Assembly: GCF_019972155.1 (NCBI RefSeq)
Contig: NZ_BOVL01000022.1
Location: 186,530-250,529, forward strand
Origin: Bradyrhizobium sp. RD5-C2
Lineage (GTDB): Bacteria > Pseudomonadota > Alphaproteobacteria > Rhizobiales > Xanthobacteraceae
Length of the DNA stretch: 64,000 nucleotides
Direction: 5' to 3'
The notes below the pieces were generated by a model. The model saw nothing but the letters and a program-made list of their open reading frames with translations, did no database searches and was not told the origin of the DNA. The position numbers and the translations under genes are program-made. Positions 29,160 to 37,781 of this stretch are shown here, in pieces (the first letter of the stretch is position 1; every line of letters begins with the position of its first letter).

Positions 29160-30245
29160 CTAGTACCCGGTCATCTCAAGATAGCCGATTCCCGCGTGAC
29201 TGCCCGCAAAGCGGATCGGGCCCTCCCAATAAGGGAAGCTGGTCCCCATCCAGGCCTTCGGATTGACCGGCGTGGTTTCGATGGCAAGGCCGCGGGTAGG
29301 CAGCGTCACGCGCCAAGATGTCGGCAGCTTGCGGCCGTCGATTTCGGTGGTCGCAGTCGGCGTGATGCTGTTGCCGGCTGCCGCAATCTCGGCCGAGCCG
29401 CCGTCCGCCGTGATCCAGTTACCGAACAGGTTCTCGCGGCCATCCTTCTGGCGCAGCCGGTACAGCATCAGCTTCTCGTCGCCGGGCAGATGCAGCGAGA
29501 ACCAGTCCCAGCCGGTTTGATCGGCCGCCAATGGCTGGCTGCTCCATTCGCGATCCATCCAGGCCATGCCCGTGACGTCGACCGGTCTGTCGTCGATCAC
29601 GATTCGGCCGGATGCCCGGTAGAACGGCTGGCTGTAGTAATAGGAGGCCTGTCCACGATCCGACTTGCGGCTGTAGCCACGGTCGCCTTGCAGCACCAGC
29701 GGGCGATTGGCGTCGAGGCGGAGCGCGGTGCTGAAGTCGGCAGCCGAGGCCTTCAGCTCGAGCGGCGCGACGCGCGGCGCATCGAACGGGTCGATCCCGC
29801 GCATCTCCCAGGCGTCGATCCAGGCGCGGAACGGCGTCGCTTCGACACCGGCCTGGCCGACGCCGCCGCGCGCAAAGGTCTCGCTGAAGCGATGCGTGGT
29901 GGCGCTGGTCACGGCGGCGTGGCCCATCCAGACCTGCTGATTGGCCCAGCCCTCGCTGGGGCCGCCCGGCTTCATCGCCTGGCGGAACAGCGTCCATTGC
30001 GCGCCATAGGCGGCACCATTCGCGTCGGAGAGATTCGCGGTCACGTACCACCACTCGATCCGGAATTCCGGATGCGGGCCGTGATCCATGGGGAATACGA
30101 ACGGCCTGCCGGGCGTAACGGCGGCAAAACCTTCGGCATTCTCGCCGAGCCCGGCAAAGCCCTGCGCAAAACCCTTGTCGCCGAGCGCGAGCGCCAGCGC
30201 ACCGCCGGCAAAGGCGCGACGGGTGATCGCGCCGCTAGCGCTCAT
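29160..30245 (-). CDS. AttH/CrtC-type lipocalin-like exported hydrolase
   Basis: A 361-residue protein. The N-terminus has a twin-arginine type signal (ITRRAFAGGALALAL). The body matches the AttH/CrtC-like two-lipocalin fold with its hallmarks HPEFRIEWWYVTANL, YGAQWTLFRQAM, VTGMAWMDREWSSQ, TGWDWFSLHL and NPKAWMGTSFPYWEGPI. Bacterial relatives encoded next to FtsX permeases are annotated as predicted secreted hydrolases of unknown substrate. Its ATG at 30245 overlaps the FtsX stop by 11 bases, so ATPase, permease and this protein form one operon. Confidence 0.85.
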   Translation of the reverse strand: MSASGAITRRAFAGGALALALGDKGFAQGFAGLGENAEGFAAVTPGRPFVFPMDHGPHPEFRIEWWYVTANLSDANGAAYGAQWTLFRQAMKPGGPSEGWANQQVWMGHAAVTSATTHRFSETFARGGVGQAGVEATPFRAWIDAWEMRGIDPFDAPRVAPLELKASAADFSTALRLDANRPLVLQGDRGYSRKSDRGQASYYYSQPFYRASGRIVIDDRPVDVTGMAWMDREWSSQPLAADQTGWDWFSLHLPGDEKLMLYRLRQKDGRENLFGNWITADGGSAEIAAAGNSITPTATTEIDGRKLPTSWRVTLPTRGLAIETTPVNPKAWMGTSFPYWEGPIRFAGSHAGIGYLEMTGY

Positions 30246-32694
30246 TGACAAAGATCCTGATCAGGCTGGCCGGCTGCATGCGCGCCAGTCTAGCGACCGG
30301 CAGTGCCGCCGCACAGAAGGCTGCAGCGAGCGCCACCGCGAGCAGCTCGATCAGCTGTAACGGAAAGACGTGGAACGGCAGCCGCCAGCCGAACGCTTTC
30401 ACATTGACGATCGCAAGCAGGCACCACGCGACCAGAAGGCCGAGCGGCAGTGCGAACAGCGCGGTGATCAGCGCGACCGCCATGGTCTTCAGCAGTTCGA
30501 GCGCCGCGAGCCGTCGCCGCGTCAGGCCGATCGCCCACAGCGGCGCCAGCTGCGGCAGCTGCGAATTGGCCAGCGTGAGCAGGCTGGTCAGGAGCGCGAT
30601 CCCGGCGACGCCGAGCGTGAAGGCGTTGAGCGCCGCGGTCACCGAGAAGGTGCGGTTGAACACCCGCCTGGATTCCCGCTTCATCGTCGCCTGGTCGGCG
30701 ACGTTGCGGTCGTCGAGGCCGAACTTCTCCTGCAACGCCGTGATCAGCGGCGCGATCTTGTCCGGCGCGACGCGGAGTCCGAGCCGGGTCTGCGGCGTTT
30801 GCGGGAAGCGCCGGGTCAGCGCAGCGAAGTTGACCGCGATCTGGCCCTTGGGGTTGCCGTAATCGGCATAGATGCCGACGATCTCGAGCGGCCAGTTGCC
30901 GCCGGGGGCGGGCACCTCGATATGATCGCCGATCGTAAGCTTCATCCGCCGCGACAGCTGCTCGCTGACGAGACAGGTGTCGCCGGGACGCAGCCGGACC
31001 CAGGCATTGGACGTGCTTTCCAGCAACGGCCAGTTGTCGCGATAGGTGACGTGGTCGGGCAGACCGAGCACCTCGATCGGCGCGCCGCCGAATTGGGTAT
31101 CGGCGCGGCCGCCGGGCAGGATGGCCTCGACTTCAGGCCGATCGCGCAGCCATGCCTTGATCTCCTTCGCCTGCGCATCGCTGGCGGCGCTGACATAGAC
31201 GTCGGCGGCGAGGCGGCCGTCGAGCCAGACCAGGAAGGTGCGGCTGAAACTTTCCACCATGGTGCTGACGCCGACATTGACCGCGAGCGCGAGCAACAGC
31301 GCCATCAGCGCCAGCGACAGGCCCGAGAGCTGCTGGCGGCTGTCGGCCCAGAACCAGATGCCGACTGGCGCCCGCGCGCTGCGCTGGCCTAACGCGAGCG
31401 CGATCTGCAGCACCATCGGCAGGATCAACGCCGCGCCGAGCATCAGCGCGGCCAGCACGGCAAAGCCCGCGATCAGGGAATCGCCGAACTGAATGAGAGC
31501 CGCTGCGACCGCAAACACCGCGAGCGCTGCGGCGCTCTGGAACATCAGCCAGCGGCGCTGCGCCTGCTGCCAGGCCTGCGGGTGCGCTGTCGCCAGCACC
31601 GGCATCCGGATCGCCTTGGCAAGGCTCGCGGCGGCGGCAGCGAGCGCGCCCAGAATGCTGATGGCGATGCCGGCGAACCACCAGACGGGCTTGAGCGAAA
31701 GCTGTCCCGGGATCTGCGCGCCATAGAGCCCGCGCAGCGAGGCCGCGACATCGGGCAGCAAGGCTGCCGCGATGAAGTAACCGCAGACCAGGCCGATCAG
31801 GCCGGCGACCAGCGCCAGCGACACCAGCTCGATCACCAGCACGGTGTTGAGCAGCCGTGCCGAGACGCCGCAGGCGCGCAAGGTGCGCAGCATCGGCAGC
31901 CGCTGCTCGAAGGCGAGCCCGATCGCGGAGTTGACGATGAACAGGCCCACGAAGAACGACAACAGGCCGAAGGCAGTGAGGTTGAGATGGAAACTGTCGG
32001 TCAGGCGTTCGAGGTCGCTCTCGGCGCTAGGCTCGACCAGGCGGAGCTTATCACCCGCGACGCTTTCCAGCGTGGCATGCGGTGCTTTGGACTTGCCGAC
32101 CAGCAGGCGCGACACCTGGCCGGGCATTCTCAAGATGTCCTGCGCGATGCCGATGTCGACGATGAGTGCGCCGGGGGCGAGCTCCGCCTGCACGCGCAGC
32201 GGCGGCAAGGTCGTGCCGTTGGCCTGCGGCCGTTCGCCTTCCTTGAGGCCGAGATCGCGTAGCGTTTCCGGCGCCACCAGCATTTCACCAGGCGGCGTGA
32301 CGAAAGACAGCAGGTTGCCGCGCCCGACCGCCGGTGCGTTGCCGACCTCGGACGGCAGTGTCACCGGCTCGACCCCGAGCAGGCGGAGGTTGCGGCCGTC
32401 GATCTGGACGCGGCCCTCCAGCGTCGGTGAGACCGGCCAGCCGGCGCGGCGCAGATCGACGAACAGTTGTTGAGGAAAGGTCGCGCTATCGCGGCTCACC
32501 AGCATGGCGGTACGCGAGCCGCCGAAGGTCGCGGCGGCGCGGTCATAGGCGATGCGGGCCTGCTGGTTCAGCGCCTGCACGCCGCTCCACAGCGCGGTCG
32601 CCGAGATCAGCCCGATCAAGAGCGTCGCAAGCTGCATCGGATGCCGCCGCCAATAGCTGAGCAGCACGGCGAGAATCCACAGCGCCCGCCTCAT
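30235..32694 (-). CDS. FtsX-family ABC transporter permease (AttF/AttG-type fusion)
   Basis: An 819-residue inner-membrane protein with an N-terminal TM helix, a large periplasmic domain, three central helices of a first FtsX domain (LLSFFVGLFIVNSAIGLAFE, then LVIELVSLALVAGLIGLVCG), a second set of helices, a second periplasmic domain and a C-terminal FtsX domain. It overlaps the upstream ATPase gene by ATGA. Type VII ABC proteins of this shape work by mechanotransmission rather than classic transport, often on lipids or lipoproteins. The partner exported protein AttH suggests a cell-envelope role. Confidence 0.88.
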   Translation of the reverse strand: MRRALWILAVLLSYWRRHPMQLATLLIGLISATALWSGVQALNQQARIAYDRAAATFGGSRTAMLVSRDSATFPQQLFVDLRRAGWPVSPTLEGRVQIDGRNLRLLGVEPVTLPSEVGNAPAVGRGNLLSFVTPPGEMLVAPETLRDLGLKEGERPQANGTTLPPLRVQAELAPGALIVDIGIAQDILRMPGQVSRLLVGKSKAPHATLESVAGDKLRLVEPSAESDLERLTDSFHLNLTAFGLLSFFVGLFIVNSAIGLAFEQRLPMLRTLRACGVSARLLNTVLVIELVSLALVAGLIGLVCGYFIAAALLPDVAASLRGLYGAQIPGQLSLKPVWWFAGIAISILGALAAAAASLAKAIRMPVLATAHPQAWQQAQRRWLMFQSAAALAVFAVAAALIQFGDSLIAGFAVLAALMLGAALILPMVLQIALALGQRSARAPVGIWFWADSRQQLSGLSLALMALLLALAVNVGVSTMVESFSRTFLVWLDGRLAADVYVSAASDAQAKEIKAWLRDRPEVEAILPGGRADTQFGGAPIEVLGLPDHVTYRDNWPLLESTSNAWVRLRPGDTCLVSEQLSRRMKLTIGDHIEVPAPGGNWPLEIVGIYADYGNPKGQIAVNFAALTRRFPQTPQTRLGLRVAPDKIAPLITALQEKFGLDDRNVADQATMKRESRRVFNRTFSVTAALNAFTLGVAGIALLTSLLTLANSQLPQLAPLWAIGLTRRRLAALELLKTMAVALITALFALPLGLLVAWCLLAIVNVKAFGWRLPFHVFPLQLIELLAVALAAAFCAAALPVARLARMQPASLIRIFVNER

Positions 32695-33344
32695 GCGATG
32701 ACCCCGGCATGCAGGGTGAGCTGGCGGTCGAGCGTCGCGGCGAGCCGCGCGCTGTGGGTGACCATCAGGAAGCCGCAGCCGGTACGCGCCACCAGATCGC
32801 GCGCCAGATGCAGCACCTCGTCGGCGGTGTCCTCGTCGAGATTGCCGGTTGGCTCGTCAGCGAGCAGCAGCAGCGGCTTCGGCGCCAGCGCGCGACCGAT
32901 CGCGACGCGCTGCTGCTGGCCGCCGGACAATTGCTCGGGATAGCGCTTCAGGAGCTGCTTTAGCCCAAGGCGCTCGACCAGCTCGTCATGCCAGGCCGCA
33001 TCGTGGCGGCCGGCGATGCGGGACTGGAAGACCAGATTGTCCGCAACCGTCAGGCTCGGGATCAGGTTGAACTGCTGGAACACGAGGCCGAGCCGGTCGC
33101 GGCGCAGCTCGGCGCGGCCGGCGTCATTGAGGGCGGAGACGGTGATGTCGGCAAGCCGGATCTCGCCGCTGTCGGCGGCATCGAGCCCTGCGATCAGATG
33201 CAGCAGCGTGCTCTTGCCGCTGCCGGATTCGCCCGATAACGCCACGCTCTCGCCGGTTGCAACGGCCAGATCGACGCCGCGCAGTACCGCGACGTCTTCA
33301 CCGGCAGAGCGATAACTCTTGGTCAGGCCGGTGACGCGAAGCAC
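32691..33344 (-). CDS. ABC transporter ATPase (LolD/MacB-like)
   Basis: A 217-residue ATPase: Walker A GESGSGKSTLLHLIAG, Q-loop VFQQFNLIPSLTV, signature LSGGQQQRVAIGRAL, Walker B LLLADEPTGNLDE and H-loop MVTHS. The LFQ..NL and DEPTGNLD pattern is that of the LolD/MacB/FtsE group, which pair with FtsX-type permeases. The start is a GTG at 33344 with no strong Shine-Dalgarno. It lies 40 bases after the exported methyltransferase gene and probably heads the AttH operon. Confidence 0.92.
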   Translation of the reverse strand: MLRVTGLTKSYRSAGEDVAVLRGVDLAVATGESVALSGESGSGKSTLLHLIAGLDAADSGEIRLADITVSALNDAGRAELRRDRLGLVFQQFNLIPSLTVADNLVFQSRIAGRHDAAWHDELVERLGLKQLLKRYPEQLSGGQQQRVAIGRALAPKPLLLLADEPTGNLDEDTADEVLHLARDLVARTGCGFLMVTHSARLAATLDRQLTLHAGVIA

Positions 33345-33384
33345 CGCGGCGGTCTGGTCAGATGAAGCGATGGCCGTGCCTCAT

Positions 33385-34143
33385 TCAAGGCTTCTGGTAT
33401 TTCAGGACGAACTCGTCGATCGGCGCCGGCGCCTTGAAGACGGGAATGTCCTTCGGGTCCTCCGCATGATGCAGGAAATCGGCCTCGGCCACCAGCTTGA
33501 AGCCGGCTGCCTCGATCTCCTGCTTCAGGGTGCTCTCCTCGATCCGGTGCAGCGTCTTGGCGACGCTTACGCCTTCGCCCGCCTTGGCCGAGTGGTCCGC
33601 GATCACGAGGTAGCCGCCCGGCTTCAGCGCGGCGAACATCTTCTTGTTCATCTCGGCGCGGTCGACCGGCAGATAGCTGATGTCGTGATAGAAAAAGAAC
33701 AAGGTGATCATGTCGAGGTTGTTGACCTCGGGCGGGATCGGATCGTCGTAGTCGCGCACCACATGGACGACGTTCTTCATCGCCGGCGACTTGGCGCGGG
33801 TGTCGAACTTGTCCTTGACGAAGCGCTCGAGCACGGTCGCCGAATCCTGCGCGTAGACCTTGCCCGATGGAGCCACGGTGCGCGCCAACAGTTCGGTGCT
33901 GTAGCCTGCGCTCGCCGCCATGTCGAGGATGTTCATGCCGGGCTTGACGCCGGCAAAGGCCAGCATCTTGGCCGGCTGGCGGCGCTGGTCGACCTGGCGA
34001 TCCGCATCGCTGCGATCGGGCGCGGCGACGATCGCCGCATAGTCGGGACCGGCGGCGTCCTCGGCGCGGACTTGAGGCACGGCGAGTAGTGCGGCGGACA
34101 CAAGCGCAGCGCAGGCGGCCGCGCGAAGGATCGATCTGTTCAT
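33385..34143 (-). CDS. Exported class I SAM-dependent methyltransferase (COG4798-like)
   Basis: A 252-residue protein. The ATG at 34143 gives a clear Sec signal peptide (MNRSILRAAACAALVSAALL, cleavage near VRA-ED). The mature part has the Rossmann methyltransferase motif I as NILDMAASAGYSTELLA, then VYAQDS, and a post-motif ALKPGGYLVIADHS. The family is known as predicted methyltransferases with signal peptides. How SAM would reach the periplasm is not clear. It is the gene upstream of the ABC/FtsX/AttH set and may share its promoter in 34144-34391. Confidence 0.85.
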   Translation of the reverse strand: MNRSILRAAACAALVSAALLAVPQVRAEDAAGPDYAAIVAAPDRSDADRQVDQRRQPAKMLAFAGVKPGMNILDMAASAGYSTELLARTVAPSGKVYAQDSATVLERFVKDKFDTRAKSPAMKNVVHVVRDYDDPIPPEVNNLDMITLFFFYHDISYLPVDRAEMNKKMFAALKPGGYLVIADHSAKAGEGVSVAKTLHRIEESTLKQEIEAAGFKLVAEADFLHHAEDPKDIPVFKAPAPIDEFVLKYQKP

Positions 34144-34391
34144 GAAATAACCCAACCTCCAATAACCTCGGCTTTTCGTTGCCCCGAGCATAGCAGCCGG
34201 CCCATGACAGATCACCGCTTCACTGGCCGCGACGACGCGATCGTGATCGGGGCGCGCTTGCCCGGCCATCGTGTCGCGCCGGCCACAGAACCCGAGGAAA
34301 TGCGGGTTGCGTTGCGCAGCGAGGCGTGGCTAGCATCACCAATTGGGGCCGATCTTACAAAGCCAAAAAACGAAACGACGGGGAGCCAGAC

Positions 34392-35708
34392 ATGACGACG
34401 CAACCGACGTCCAAGGGGACGTCAACGGGGACGCCCAAAGGCGCCTGGCAGATCACCTTCCTTCTATTCCTGTTCATGGTGGTGAACTTTGCGGACAAGA
34501 TCGTGGTCGGGCTTGCCGGCGTGCCGATCCGGAAGGAGATGGGTCTCACCCCGGAGCAATTCGGCGATCTCGGCTCGGCCTTCTTCATCCTGTTCTCGAT
34601 CTCGGCGATCGTGGTCGGCTTCATCGTCAACCGCGTTGATACGCGCTGGGTGCTGCTGATCCTGGCGGTGATCTGGTCGCTGGCGCAGTTTCCGATGATC
34701 GGCACCGTCAGCTATACGACGCTGGTGATCTGCCGCATCATCCTCGGCGCCGGTGAGGGACCGGCCTTCTCGGTCGCCGCGCACGCCATCTACAAATGGT
34801 TTCCGGACGAGAAGCGCACGCTGCCGACCGCGATCCTGTCGCAGGGTTCGGCGTTCGGCGTGATCCTCGCGGTGCCGGCGCTGAACTGGATCATCGTCAA
34901 TCACAGCTGGCATCACGCCTTCGGCGCGCTCGGAATCGTCGGCCTGATCTGGACCGTCGCCTGGTTCGCGCTCGGCAAGGAAGGGCCGCTGGTGTCGACG
35001 GCTGCCGCCGTCGCCGACGAGCAGCGGATTCCCTACTGGAAGCTGCTGACATCGCGCACCTTCGTCGGCTGCGTGGTCGCGACCTTTGGCGCCTATTGGG
35101 CGCTTTCGCTCGGACTGACCTGGTTCACGTCGTTCATCATCGAGGGGCTCGGCTTCTCGCAGCAGCAGGCCGGCTTCGTCTCGATCCTGCCCTGGATCTT
35201 CGGTGCGACGATCGTGCTCCTGACCGGCTGGATCTCGCAGCTGATGCTGGCGCGCGGCTTCACCACCCGCGGCGCGCGCGGCGTGCTCGGCTCGGTGCCT
35301 CTGATCATCGGCGGCTGCATCCTCGCAACGCTGCCCTATGCGCCGCCGGGCGCGCTGATGATCGCACTGCTGGTGATCGGCTCCGGCCTGTGCGGCTCGA
35401 TCTATGTGGTGTGCCCGCCGATGCTCGGCGAGTTCACGCCGGTATCGCAGCGCGGCGCGATCATCGCGATCTACGGCGCGCTGTACACCATCTCCGGCAT
35501 CCTGGCGCCGACGGTGATGGGCAGTGTGATCCAGCACGCCGCCACGCCGATGGCCGGTTATATGAGCGGCTTCACCATCAACGCCGCAATCATGGTCGGC
35601 TCCGGCCTGCTCGGATTGCTGCTGCTGTGGCCCAACACCGAGCGCGCACGGCTGACCGGCAGCTCGCAGCAGGCGGGCACGATCAAGGGCGCGATGTCGC
35701 CGACGTAA
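34392..35708 (+). CDS. MFS transporter (anion:cation symporter-like)
   Basis: A 438-residue twelve-helix major facilitator. The ATG at 34392 follows GGGAG; a longer frame to 34326 is rejected. Helix 1 is FLLFLFMVVNFADKIVVGLA, loop 2-3 carries GFIVNRVDTRWVL in place of the usual G-x-x-x-DR-x-GR, and helix 4 has CRIILGAGEGPAF, which is typical of the ACS (phthalate, tartrate, hexuronate) subfamily. The substrate is probably an organic acid. It is divergent from the exported methyltransferase. Confidence 0.88.
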   Translation: MTTQPTSKGTSTGTPKGAWQITFLLFLFMVVNFADKIVVGLAGVPIRKEMGLTPEQFGDLGSAFFILFSISAIVVGFIVNRVDTRWVLLILAVIWSLAQFPMIGTVSYTTLVICRIILGAGEGPAFSVAAHAIYKWFPDEKRTLPTAILSQGSAFGVILAVPALNWIIVNHSWHHAFGALGIVGLIWTVAWFALGKEGPLVSTAAAVADEQRIPYWKLLTSRTFVGCVVATFGAYWALSLGLTWFTSFIIEGLGFSQQQAGFVSILPWIFGATIVLLTGWISQLMLARGFTTRGARGVLGSVPLIIGGCILATLPYAPPGALMIALLVIGSGLCGSIYVVCPPMLGEFTPVSQRGAIIAIYGALYTISGILAPTVMGSVIQHAATPMAGYMSGFTINAAIMVGSGLLGLLLLWPNTERARLTGSSQQAGTIKGAMSPT

Positions 35709-35724
35709 GGGCCGTGATGCTTCG

Positions 35725-35887
35725 ATCCTCCCCTGGAGAGGGAGGGTCGCTGAGCATGTAGCGAAGCGGAATGCACAGCGGGGTGGGGTGATCTCTCCAT
35801 TCGGGCACTGCCTGAGAGGCCACCCCACCCCGTCTCACATTTCGCTGCGCTCAATGTGATCCGACCCTCCCCCTCCAGGGGAGGGTT
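35725..35887. repeat. Palindromic intergenic repeat, family E (163 bp)
   Basis: Long inverted repeat: left arm ATCCTCCCCTGGAGAGGGAG, then a segment around GCGGGGTGGGGTGATCTCTC; right arm CCACCCCACCCCGTCTCACA and ending CTCCAGGGGAGGGTT. It fills the gap between the MFS gene and the convergent amidohydrolase gene. Repeats of this purine/pyrimidine-rich type are common between genes in rhizobia. Confidence 0.85.
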
Positions 35888-35896
35888 GCGTCTACC

Positions 35897-37615
35897 TCAG
35901 TTCATTCCCTGCGCGCCGCGCACCAGCCTGCCCGGCCGCGCGCCGGTGGCCTTGCCTTCGCGCTGGGTGACCACGCCGGAGACGATGGTGGCGTCGTAGC
36001 CGTCGACCTGTTGCAACAGACGGCGTCCGCCGACCGGCAGGTCGTAATGCACCTTCGGCGGATGCAGATGCAGCCGGTCGTAGTCGATCACGTTGACGTC
36101 GGCCTTGAAGCCCGGCGCGATCACGCCGCGATCAGTGAGCCCAACCGACAGCGCGGTCTTGCGCGACTGTGCCGCGATTACGAACGGGATCGAGAGCTTC
36201 TCGCCACGGCTGCGATCGCGCGTCCAGTGCGTCAGCAGATAAGTCGGGAAGCTGGCGTCGCAGATGATGCCGCAATGCGCGCCGCCGTCGGACAGGCCGG
36301 GCACGGCGCTCGGTTCGCGCAGCATCTCATGCACGGCATCGAGATTGCCGTCGGCATAGTTCAGGAACGGCACATAGAGCATGCCGCGGCCCTCGTCGGT
36401 CAGCATCGCGTCATAGGCGAGCTCCTCCGGCTGCCGGCCCTGGCGGCGCGCCTGCGGGCCGAGCGCGTTCTCCGGCGGCTGTTCGTAGTCCGGCGGATTG
36501 CCCAGGAGGTACATCTTGTCGTAGTTCGGCCGGAAGAACAGCGGATCGTCGGTCGCCGTCGCGCTCTCGCTCAGGATCGCGGCGCGCACCTCGGGCCGGC
36601 GCAGATGCGTCAGCCGCTCGGCCAGCGGCAGCCTGGCGATTTCGCGATAGCTCGGATGGGTCTGGAACGGGTTGCGCGACAATTCCAGCCCGAGCAGCAG
36701 CCCAACCGGCCGCGCCGCGATCTGGGTCGTGATCGACAGGCCGCGCGCGGCGGCCTGATTGATGGTGTCCATGGTCTGCCGCCAGCGCCGCGGCGCCTTG
36801 TCGGCCTGGGCGACCGAGAACGAGATCGGGCACTTTGTGTTCTCAGCGACCCGCAGCATCATCGGCAGGTCTTCGTGGACGGTGCTCTGGTCGAGCACGA
36901 ATTGCAGTACGCTGCGGCCGACGCCGTGCATCGCGCCGGCGATCGCGGTCAATTCATCCTCGCCCGCCTTCAGTGTCGGTGTGTAGTCGCCGGTCGAGGT
37001 GCGGTGATTGAGCGTGCGCGAGGTCGAGAAGCCCAGCGCGCCCGATCGCACCGCATCACCTGCGAGCGCCGCCATCGCCTGGTTGTCCTCCACGGTTGCG
37101 GGCTCGCGGCGCGCGCCGCGCTCGCCCATCACATAGACCCGTAGCGCTGCGTGCGGCAGTTGCGCGCCGATGTCCATGTCGAAACTGCGCTTCGACAGCC
37201 ACTCCATGTAGTCGGGGAAGCTCTCCCATGCCCAGGGAATGCCGGCGCTTAGCACCGGCTCCGGAATGTCCTCGACGCCTTCCATCAACTGGATCAGCCT
37301 GCCGTGATCGCTCGGCCGGCACGGCGCGAAGCCGACGCCGCAATTGCCCATGATCGCGGTCGTGACGCCGTTCTGCGACGACGGCGTGATGTCCTGGCTC
37401 CAGGTGACCTGACCGTCGTAATGGGTGTGCACGTCGACGAAGCCGGGCGTCACCAGTCTGCCGCGCGCGTCGATCTCTTCTTTGCCTTTTGCGGAGACCT
37501 TGCCGACTTCGGTGATCTTGCCGCCCGAGATCGCGACATCGGCCTCGTAGAGGTCGCCGCCCTTGCCGTCGGCGATGTTGCCGCCGCGGATCACGAGGTC
37601 TGGGGTCGAGGTCAT
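35897..37615 (-). CDS. N-acyl-D-amino-acid deacylase / D-aminoacylase family amidohydrolase
   Basis: A 572-residue cytoplasmic metal hydrolase. It opens with the amidohydrolase composite strand LVIRGGNIADGKGGDLYEAD, then the metal motif VTPGFVDVHTHYDGQ (HxH). The middle shows GNCGVGFAPC and GALGFSTSRTL and the C-terminal GLTDRGVIAPGFKADVNVID, the pattern of D-aminoacylases, which remove acyl groups from N-acyl-D-amino acids. The exact substrate is not certain because the family also holds dihydropyrimidinase-like members. It is monocistronic, and the 166-base gap to the ClC gene shows nothing else. Confidence 0.87.
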   Translation of the reverse strand: MTSTPDLVIRGGNIADGKGGDLYEADVAISGGKITEVGKVSAKGKEEIDARGRLVTPGFVDVHTHYDGQVTWSQDITPSSQNGVTTAIMGNCGVGFAPCRPSDHGRLIQLMEGVEDIPEPVLSAGIPWAWESFPDYMEWLSKRSFDMDIGAQLPHAALRVYVMGERGARREPATVEDNQAMAALAGDAVRSGALGFSTSRTLNHRTSTGDYTPTLKAGEDELTAIAGAMHGVGRSVLQFVLDQSTVHEDLPMMLRVAENTKCPISFSVAQADKAPRRWRQTMDTINQAAARGLSITTQIAARPVGLLLGLELSRNPFQTHPSYREIARLPLAERLTHLRRPEVRAAILSESATATDDPLFFRPNYDKMYLLGNPPDYEQPPENALGPQARRQGRQPEELAYDAMLTDEGRGMLYVPFLNYADGNLDAVHEMLREPSAVPGLSDGGAHCGIICDASFPTYLLTHWTRDRSRGEKLSIPFVIAAQSRKTALSVGLTDRGVIAPGFKADVNVIDYDRLHLHPPKVHYDLPVGGRRLLQQVDGYDATIVSGVVTQREGKATGARPGRLVRGAQGMN

Positions 37616-37781
37616 GGCGTTTCATCCCGGAGCTGTTCTTGGTTGCCGGCATCATGGGTGAGCCCCTGATGCTGTCAACCAGCGCCGGTGAAGCTCTGGG
37701 ATGCGCTGGCAGCGATTTTGCCAGCGAGAACATGCGTTGCGCCCGGCGGAAATTTGTTCCGCCGGGGAAGCCGCTTCGAAC

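Noticed and set aside
30290..30538. Numerous 60-110 codon frames within strong genes on both strands
   Set aside because: High-GC shadows without ribosome sites, family likeness or independent position.
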